64,000 nucleotides of DNA, taken from NCBI RefSeq assembly GCF_030403745.1, contig NZ_JAQMWP010000008.1, positions 186,001 to 250,000 on the forward strand, read 5' to 3'. Shown here one piece after another: positions 59,344 to 64,000 of this stretch. The notes under the pieces were generated by a model. The model did no database searches. It was given only the letters and a program-made list of their open reading frames with translations, and was not told where the DNA came from. The position numbers were made by a program, and so were the translations under genes. This stretch comes from Streptomyces sp. S.PB5. Its GTDB lineage: Bacteria; Actinomycetota; Actinomycetes; Streptomycetales; Streptomycetaceae. Positions within the stretch are counted from its first letter, which is position 1; every line of letters begins with the position of its first letter.

Positions 59344-60260
59344 AAGTAGTCCTCCAGCCGCGCCACCGCGTACCCCTCGGCCGTGATCTTGTTCAGGAAC
59401 CGGCGGATCATGTCAGGCATCGTGCCCTTCCAGTCCTCCCGGCCGCGGAAGTGACTCAGCACGATGTCACCCGGGTGGATGTCCCGGTCCCACTCGCGGT
59501 AGTCCCAGCGGTCGACGAAGACCTCCTCGTTCCACAGCGGCGCGTACTTCACCCCGCAGGCCTTCGCGGCGCGCAGGGTGTCCTTGTTGTAGTTGCCGAA
59601 GGGCGGGCGGAAGAGTGCCGGCCGCTTGCCGTAGCGCTTCTCGATGACGTCCTGCATGCCGCAGATCTCGTGCTTCTGGCGGGCGTAGGACAGGCCGGGG
59701 AGGTAGGGGTGGTGGAGCGTGTGGTTGTTGAGTACGACGCCCCTGTCCTGCATCCGCTTGAAGTAGCCGTAGTCCTCCTTGACCAGGTAGTCGCTGAGGA
59801 AGGCCGTGTACGGGATCTTCAGCTCGCTCATCATCCGCAGGAACGCCGGGTCCTTCTCGGCGCCGTCGTCGATGGTGAGGAAGACGATCTTCTGCTTGGT
59901 CGGGATCGTGGTGAAGACGGGCGGCAGGCCCAGCTCGGCATGGCCGTCCACCTCGAACCCCTTGCGGGTGGTGATCCTCGGCTTCTTCGCGGGCGGTGCC
60001 GGGGGCGTCAGCGGGACCTTGACCAGGCCCCAGCGCTTGGCGATCCTCGCCTGGGCGCGGAGCTTGGTGGCGTACGAGTCGAGGGCCCGGGCCGGGGGTG
60101 CCTTCAGGGGCTGCTGGCCGGGGGCGGGGCGGACCTCCTTCGCGCCGCCGCCCTGTGTACAGCCCGAGGCGATGGCGGCGACGGCGAGGACGGCGAGGCC
60201 GATCCGGAGGCGTACCCCTTGACCCGACCGGTTTTTGTCATTTTGTACTACTGATCCCAT
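59340..60260 (-). CDS. Lipoprotein polysaccharide deacetylase (NodB-like)
   Basis: A 306-residue paralogue of the next gene, from the ATG at 60260. It has a lipobox (AIASGCTQG), an N-terminal spacer of about 100 residues, and the NodB domain: FLTIDDGAEKDPAF, VLNNHTLHHPYLPG, KRPALFRPPFGNYN, PLWNEEV and GDIVLSHF. It should act outside the membrane on a glycan. A longer frame (to 61277) runs over the next gene and is an artefact. It is the first gene of the pair. Confidence 0.9.
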   Translation of the reverse strand: MGSVVQNDKNRSGQGVRLRIGLAVLAVAAIASGCTQGGGAKEVRPAPGQQPLKAPPARALDSYATKLRAQARIAKRWGLVKVPLTPPAPPAKKPRITTRKGFEVDGHAELGLPPVFTTIPTKQKIVFLTIDDGAEKDPAFLRMMSELKIPYTAFLSDYLVKEDYGYFKRMQDRGVVLNNHTLHHPYLPGLSYARQKHEICGMQDVIEKRYGKRPALFRPPFGNYNKDTLRAAKACGVKYAPLWNEEVFVDRWDYREWDRDIHPGDIVLSHFRGREDWKGTMPDMIRRFLNKITAEGYAVARLEDYL

Positions 60261-60350
60261 GGCGCCGGATCTTCGCAGGCCACCGCCCCGTTCCCGGCCC
60301 GACACCGCCGCCGGAAGCGCCACGTCCTCCGACTGGCCCACAATGAACCG

Positions 60351-61514
60351 GTGAACGACCTCGCCCCTCTCCTCACCCCCGAGGGCCGCGCCCTCCTCGA
60401 CGAAGTGCGCGGCACCGCCCCCGCCGACGAGCTCGCCGTCGCCACCCGGCTGCGCCGCGAGCACCCCGCCGAGCTGGTGTCGGCGGCGCTCGGCCAGGCG
60501 CGGCTGCGGCAGCGGGCGGCGGTGAAGTTCGGCGCCGAGGACGCGGGCCGGATGTTCTTCACACCGAACGGGGTGGAGCAGTCGACGCGGGCGAGCGTGG
60601 CCGCCTATCGGGCCGAGCGCATGAAGGGGCTGGGCATCACCTCCGTCGCCGACCTGTGCTGCGGGATCGGCGGCGACGCGATCGCGCTGGCACGGGCCGG
60701 CATCAGGGTCCTCGCCGTGGACCGTGACCCGCTGACGGCAAAGACGGCCCGGGCGAACACGGAGGCGCTGGGCCTGTCCGACCTCATCGACGTCAGAGAG
60801 GCGGACGTCACGGAGGTCGACACCGCCGGTTACGACGCCGTGTTCGTGGACCCCGCCCGGCGCTCCGCCAAGCGCGGCCGGATCTTCGACCCGGAGGCCT
60901 ACTCCCCGCCCCTGTCCTGGGCGATCGAAACGGCCCTCAGGGCCCCGCACGCCGCCCTGAAGATCGCCCCCGGCATCCCGCACGAGGCGGTGCCCGCCGA
61001 GGCCGAGGCCGAGTGGATCTCCGACGGCGGGGACGTGAAGGAGGCGGTGCTGTGGTTCGGGACGGCACCGGGCGCCGTCCGGGCGACCCTGCTGCCGGGC
61101 CCCCGCACCCTCCTCGGGCGGGGTCTGCCGGATCCCGAGGTCCGGCCCGTGGGACGGTACTTGTACGAGCCCGACGGCGCCGTCATCCGCGCCCATCTGG
61201 TCGCCGAGGTGGCCGAGGAGCTGGAGGGCGGCCTCGTCGACCCGACCATCGCCTACATCACCGCCGACGAACGGCACCTCACCCCGTACGCCACCGCCTA
61301 CGAGATCACCGACCGACTCCCCTTCAACGTGAAGAAGTTGAAGGCGCTGCTGCGGGAGCGGGAGGTGGGGATCCTCACCGTGAAGAAGCGGGGGTCGGCG
61401 GTGGAGCCGGAGGAGTTGCGCAAGAAGGTGAAGCCGCAGGGGCCCAACTCGGCGACGGTGTTCCTGACCCGGGTGGCGGGGGCGCCGACGATGCTGATCG
61501 GCGCCCCCGCGTGA
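60351..61514 (+). CDS. SAM-dependent methyltransferase with THUMP-like domain
   Basis: A 387-residue protein. The central domain has the SAM motif VADLCCGIGGDAIALARAGIRVLAVDRDP and a later FVDPARRSAKRGR, in place of the NPPY-type motif of N-methylases. The N-terminal helical part (MNDLAPLLTPEGRALLDEV) and the C-terminal THUMP-like region (LPFNVKKLKALLREREVGILTVKKRGSAVEPEELRKK) match the actinobacterial family annotated as THUMP-like methyltransferase. Probably methylates RNA; the target is unknown. Convergent with sigJ by seven bases. Confidence 0.85.
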   Translation: MNDLAPLLTPEGRALLDEVRGTAPADELAVATRLRREHPAELVSAALGQARLRQRAAVKFGAEDAGRMFFTPNGVEQSTRASVAAYRAERMKGLGITSVADLCCGIGGDAIALARAGIRVLAVDRDPLTAKTARANTEALGLSDLIDVREADVTEVDTAGYDAVFVDPARRSAKRGRIFDPEAYSPPLSWAIETALRAPHAALKIAPGIPHEAVPAEAEAEWISDGGDVKEAVLWFGTAPGAVRATLLPGPRTLLGRGLPDPEVRPVGRYLYEPDGAVIRAHLVAEVAEELEGGLVDPTIAYITADERHLTPYATAYEITDRLPFNVKKLKALLREREVGILTVKKRGSAVEPEELRKKVKPQGPNSATVFLTRVAGAPTMLIGAPA

Positions 61515-61520
61515 CAGGAC

Positions 61521-62417
61521 TCAGCGGAGGGTGAGGCGGGTCTCGGAGTCGACGCGGGTCAGTTTCTCCGGGTTGCGGACGTAGTAGAGGCCGCTGATGT
61601 GGCCGTCCTCGACGCGGAACGCCACGACGCCGTCGAACTCGCCGCCCAGGCTGAGGGCGAGGGCCGGGTTGCCGTTGACCACGGTGGGCGCGGCGGTGAG
61701 CGTGGCGCCGTTCTTGGCCATGGCGCCGAGGATGAAGCGGGCCACCTTGGAGGCGCCGGTGATGGGGCGCGGGGCGGCGACCTTGATGCCGCCGCCGTCG
61801 TTCAGCATGACGACCTCGGGGGCGAGTACGTCGAGGAGGCCCTGCAGGTCCCCGGTCTCCAGGGCGTGCTGGAAGGACTCCAGGGCCGCCCGGGTCGCCT
61901 TCACGGAGGCCGACTGGCGGGGGCGGCGGGCGTCGACGTGCTTGCGGGCGCGGTGGGCGATCTGGCGGACGGCGGCGGGGGTCTTGTCGACGGCGGCGGC
62001 GATCTCGTCGTAGTCGATGTCGAAGACCTCGCGCAGCACGAAGACCGCGCGCTCGGTCGGTGACAGTGTCTCCAGGACGAGCATCAGCGCCATCGACAGG
62101 CTCTCGGAGAGCTCGGCGTCCTCGGCCACGTCCGGGGCGGTGAGCATCGGTTCGGGGAGCCAGGGGCCGACGTACGACTCCTTGCGGCGGGTCATCGTGC
62201 GCAGCCGGTTCAGGGCCTGGCGGGTGGTGATGCGGACCAGGTAGGCGCGGTGGTCCCGGACCTGTGCCAGGTCGACGGCGGCCCATCTGAGCCAGGTCTC
62301 CTGGAGGACGTCCTCGGCGTCAGCCGCCGAGCCGAGCATCTCGTAGGCGACGGTGAAGAGCAGGTTGCGGTGGGCGACGAAGCTCTCGGTCGCCGGGTCG
62401 GTGCCGTGCTCGCTCAT
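61521..62417 (-). CDS. sigJ: ECF41-type sigma factor with SnoaL-like C-terminal domain
   Basis: A 298-residue sigma factor. Region 2 (FVAHRNLLFTVAYEMLGSAADAEDVLQETWLRW) and region 4 (LETLSPTERAVFVLREVFDIDYDEIAAAVDKTPAAVRQIAHRARKHV) are clear, with WLPEP between them. The C-terminal SnoaL-like domain carries YYVRNPEKL, which corresponds to the NPDKL motif of the ECF41 group. In that group the C-terminal domain itself modulates activity, with no separate anti-sigma factor. It lies 36 bases downstream of the oxidoreductase gene, its probable target. Confidence 0.9.
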   Translation of the reverse strand: MSEHGTDPATESFVAHRNLLFTVAYEMLGSAADAEDVLQETWLRWAAVDLAQVRDHRAYLVRITTRQALNRLRTMTRRKESYVGPWLPEPMLTAPDVAEDAELSESLSMALMLVLETLSPTERAVFVLREVFDIDYDEIAAAVDKTPAAVRQIAHRARKHVDARRPRQSASVKATRAALESFQHALETGDLQGLLDVLAPEVVMLNDGGGIKVAAPRPITGASKVARFILGAMAKNGATLTAAPTVVNGNPALALSLGGEFDGVVAFRVEDGHISGLYYVRNPEKLTRVDSETRLTLR

Positions 62418-62453
62418 GTCTGCGGTTCCCCCTCGTTCCTTCGCGGCCTTCGG

Positions 62454-63662
62454 CTAGGCCGCCTGTTCGGCGGTGGCCGGCGTCCGGGCGCCCTCGGCTT
62501 CCTTGGCCCGCAGCAGCTCCTGGCGCCCCGGGTCCTTGGCCCACCAGGTGTGCCTGCCGGGCTTGCGGGCCTCGTAGCCCAGCTGCCAGACGGTGCTCCA
62601 GCAGATGATCTCCTTGACCTTCGCACCCGGACGGCCGCCGATGTGCTGCTTCTTGGCGATGTCGTCCTTGGTGGCGACCTGGAAGATGCCGTAGCGGCGG
62701 CCCAGGCTGATGCAGGTACCGGCGAACCCGACGCTCACCGGCGCCGGCCGGGTCCCGGCGAGCCGGGCAAGTACGGTCTCGGCGGCCTGCGGGCCCAGCT
62801 GGACCGCCGACTGGCAGCCCATCCGGAACGGCAGGTCCGAGGGCGCCGCCGAGTCGCCGGCCGCGAGGATGCGCTCGTCGTCGATGCTGGTGAGCGTCTC
62901 GTCGGTGCGGAGCCGGCCCAGGGCGTCGGTGCTCAGCCCGCTGCGCAGGGCCAGGTCCGGCACGCCGAACCCGGCGGTCCAGATGGTCACCTCGCTCGGC
63001 AGCTCACGCCCGTCCGCGAGCCGGACGGCGTCACGGGTCACCGCGGCGACCTTGGTGCCGCGGCCGTCGAGCACGGTCACCCCGAGCGCGGCCAGCCGCC
63101 CCGCGACCGAGGCCCGGCCGCGCGGGTGCAGGGTGGGACCGAGGTCCCCGCCGCAGACGAGGGTCACCTTCCGCCCCTGCTCGGCCAGTTCGGCGGCGGT
63201 CTCGATACCGCTCGGGCCGCCTCCGACGATCGTCACCGGCGCGGTGGCGGGCGCGGCGTCGAGGACCGGGCGCAGCCGCTCGGCCTCCTCGACGCTGGCG
63301 ATCGGGTAGGCGAACTCGGCCGCGCCGGGCACGGTCGGGTCGGCGCTGCCGCTGCCCACGGCGTACACGAGGTAGTCGTAGCGGAGGGTGCCGCCGACGC
63401 CCAGCTGTACGGCCCGTCCGGCCGCGTCGATCCGGGTCACGGTGTCGACGACCAGCTCGACGCCCTTGGCCAGGACCTTGCCGTAGTCCACGGCCGCGTC
63501 GCGGGTGCCGGCGATCTGCTGGTGCAGCCGGATCCGCTCGACGAAGACGGGGCGGGGGTTGACCAGGGTGACGGTGACGTCGGCGCGCGCGGTCAGCCGG
63601 TTGGCGGCCATGACTCCGGCGTATCCGCCGCCGATCACGATGACTTCGGTGTTCCGGTTCAT
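62454..63662 (-). CDS. FAD-dependent NADH dehydrogenase-like oxidoreductase
   Basis: A 402-residue flavoenzyme from the ATG at 63662, behind GAGGAG. It has two dinucleotide-binding folds (VIVIGGGYAGVMAANRLTARADVTVTLVN; VTIVGGGPSGIETAAELAEQGRKVTLV), the FAD-binding TSIDDERILAAGDSA motif near the end and no membrane helix. The plan is that of type II NADH dehydrogenase-like proteins. The promoter upstream resembles the ECF41 consensus, so the sigma factor encoded next probably activates it. Reaction and partner are unproven. Confidence 0.9.
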   Translation of the reverse strand: MNRNTEVIVIGGGYAGVMAANRLTARADVTVTLVNPRPVFVERIRLHQQIAGTRDAAVDYGKVLAKGVELVVDTVTRIDAAGRAVQLGVGGTLRYDYLVYAVGSGSADPTVPGAAEFAYPIASVEEAERLRPVLDAAPATAPVTIVGGGPSGIETAAELAEQGRKVTLVCGGDLGPTLHPRGRASVAGRLAALGVTVLDGRGTKVAAVTRDAVRLADGRELPSEVTIWTAGFGVPDLALRSGLSTDALGRLRTDETLTSIDDERILAAGDSAAPSDLPFRMGCQSAVQLGPQAAETVLARLAGTRPAPVSVGFAGTCISLGRRYGIFQVATKDDIAKKQHIGGRPGAKVKEIICWSTVWQLGYEARKPGRHTWWAKDPGRQELLRAKEAEGARTPATAEQAA

Positions 63663-63717
63663 GGCGTCTCCTCGGTCGTTTCCGTCGTTTCCGTCGTTCT
63701 TGGGGGTTCGGCCACAA

Positions 63718-63744
63718 GACACCGGGGGCGTGACGACCGTGACA
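63718..63744 (-). promoter_or_regulatory. Probable ECF41-dependent promoter
   Basis: On the minus strand TGTCACG (63738-63744), 16 bases and TGTC (63718-63721). The ECF41 consensus I know is TGTCACA-N16-CGTC, so both boxes differ at one position with exact spacing. It lies about 55 bases before the oxidoreductase start. Confidence 0.6.
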
Positions 63745-63758
63745 GGATGTGACCCAGA

Positions 63759-64000
63759 TCACTCCACAGGGGGTTCGGGGAGTTCACGGAGCTTCGCCGC
63801 CAGCAGCTCCCGCTCCCGCCCGTTCCGCGCCAGCCCCGCCGCCCGCTCGAACTCCGCCCGCGCCTCCGCCGTACGCCCGAGGCGGGCCAGCAGGTCGGCG
63901 CGGACGCTGGGGAGGAAGTGGTAGTCGCGCAGGGCGGGCTCCGCGGCGAGCGTGTCGACGATGGCCAGGGCAGCCGCCGGGCCCTCCGCCATCGACACGG
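63759..64000 (-). CDS. C-terminal fragment of a sigma factor, probably ECF42 type (cut by the window edge)
   Basis: The last 80 residues of a protein that begins outside the window: a TPR-like helical region (AEGPAAALAIVDTLAAEPALRDYHFLPSVRADLLARLGRTAEARAEFERAAGLARNG) matching the C-terminal domain of ECF42 sigma factors. The start and sigma regions are not visible, so the identity rests on this domain alone. The gene precedes the ECF41 oxidoreductase on the same strand. Confidence 0.6.
   Translation of the reverse strand, partial: VSMAEGPAAALAIVDTLAAEPALRDYHFLPSVRADLLARLGRTAEARAEFERAAGLARNGRERELLAAKLRELPEPPVE

Noticed and set aside
59340..61277. 645-codon version of the deacetylase
   Set aside because: The extra N-terminal part lies opposite the methyltransferase gene. 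The ATG at 60260 gives a proper lipoprotein signal.
1..64000. tRNA, rRNA, insertion sequences, prophage
   Set aside because: No recognisable tRNA or rRNA sequence, transposase or integrase gene seen on either strand; base composition is uniform apart from the spacers noted.

Overview
The window is a GC-rich actinobacterial chromosome segment, almost certainly from Streptomyces. The evidence is codon usage, the developmental regulators bldM and whiD, a shbA-type sigma factor next to guaB, an array of Ser/Thr kinases and a sortase substrate with an LAxTG signal. From memory, the gene order resembles the groES/groEL1 to guaA region of Streptomyces coelicolor, read in the opposite orientation. 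I see no rRNA, tRNA, insertion sequence, prophage or CRISPR array, so this looks like chromosomal core with some lineage-specific parts.

Positions 1-7.5 kb hold cell-envelope genes. They are a secreted beta-propeller protein, two paralogous NlpC/P60 peptidoglycan hydrolases, an alpha/beta hydrolase, a lipoprotein, a frameshifted TDT-family transporter and a small membrane protein. The first hydrolase gene has a c-di-AMP (ydaO-type) riboswitch as its leader; the second has a different leader made of a long hairpin and repeated TCGTACG units. Positions 7.5-12.7 kb hold a MarR regulator, a two-component pair whose kinase carries a PspC domain, a divergent PspC-domain membrane protein and a DoxX protein. 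Positions 13-21.5 kb hold a PQQ-repeat Ser/Thr kinase, a membrane protein, a DUF4429 protein, a class II aldolase, a flavin-fold protein, guaA and a chorismate mutase. The chorismate mutase is preceded by what looks like a leaderless Phe/Tyr leader peptide plus terminator.

Positions 21.5-28 kb hold a 500 bp gene-free stretch, a membrane-anchored protein, a sortase-E type substrate, and a succinate-semialdehyde dehydrogenase followed by a GMC oxidoreductase. Positions 28-42 kb are a same-strand array of Ser/Thr kinase genes: five that look active and one apparent pseudokinase, with a secreted LamG-domain protein between them. Each membrane-anchored member has its own extracytoplasmic domain and none has PASTA repeats. 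I recall S. coelicolor SCO4775-SCO4779 as a comparable cluster tied to sporulation and cell-wall synthesis. Positions 42-47.8 kb hold a serine hydrolase, glpD, a nucleotide-sugar dehydrogenase homologue lacking its catalytic Cys, and small membrane proteins.

Positions 47.8-53 kb link purine supply and development: guaB3-like, guaB, shbA, bldM and divergent whiD. Positions 53-64 kb hold LysR/MOSC, a short-chain dehydrogenase, a SnoaL-like protein, groES-groEL under two CIRCE elements, two polysaccharide deacetylases, a THUMP-like methyltransferase, an ECF41 sigma factor downstream of its probable target oxidoreductase, and the 3' end of another sigma-factor gene cut by the window edge.

Recurring themes are cell-wall remodelling, envelope signalling and sporulation. 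The observations most worth checking are the chorismate mutase leader, the pseudokinase with a repeat-rich insertion in its activation segment, the Cys-less dehydrogenase, and the repeat-built leaders.
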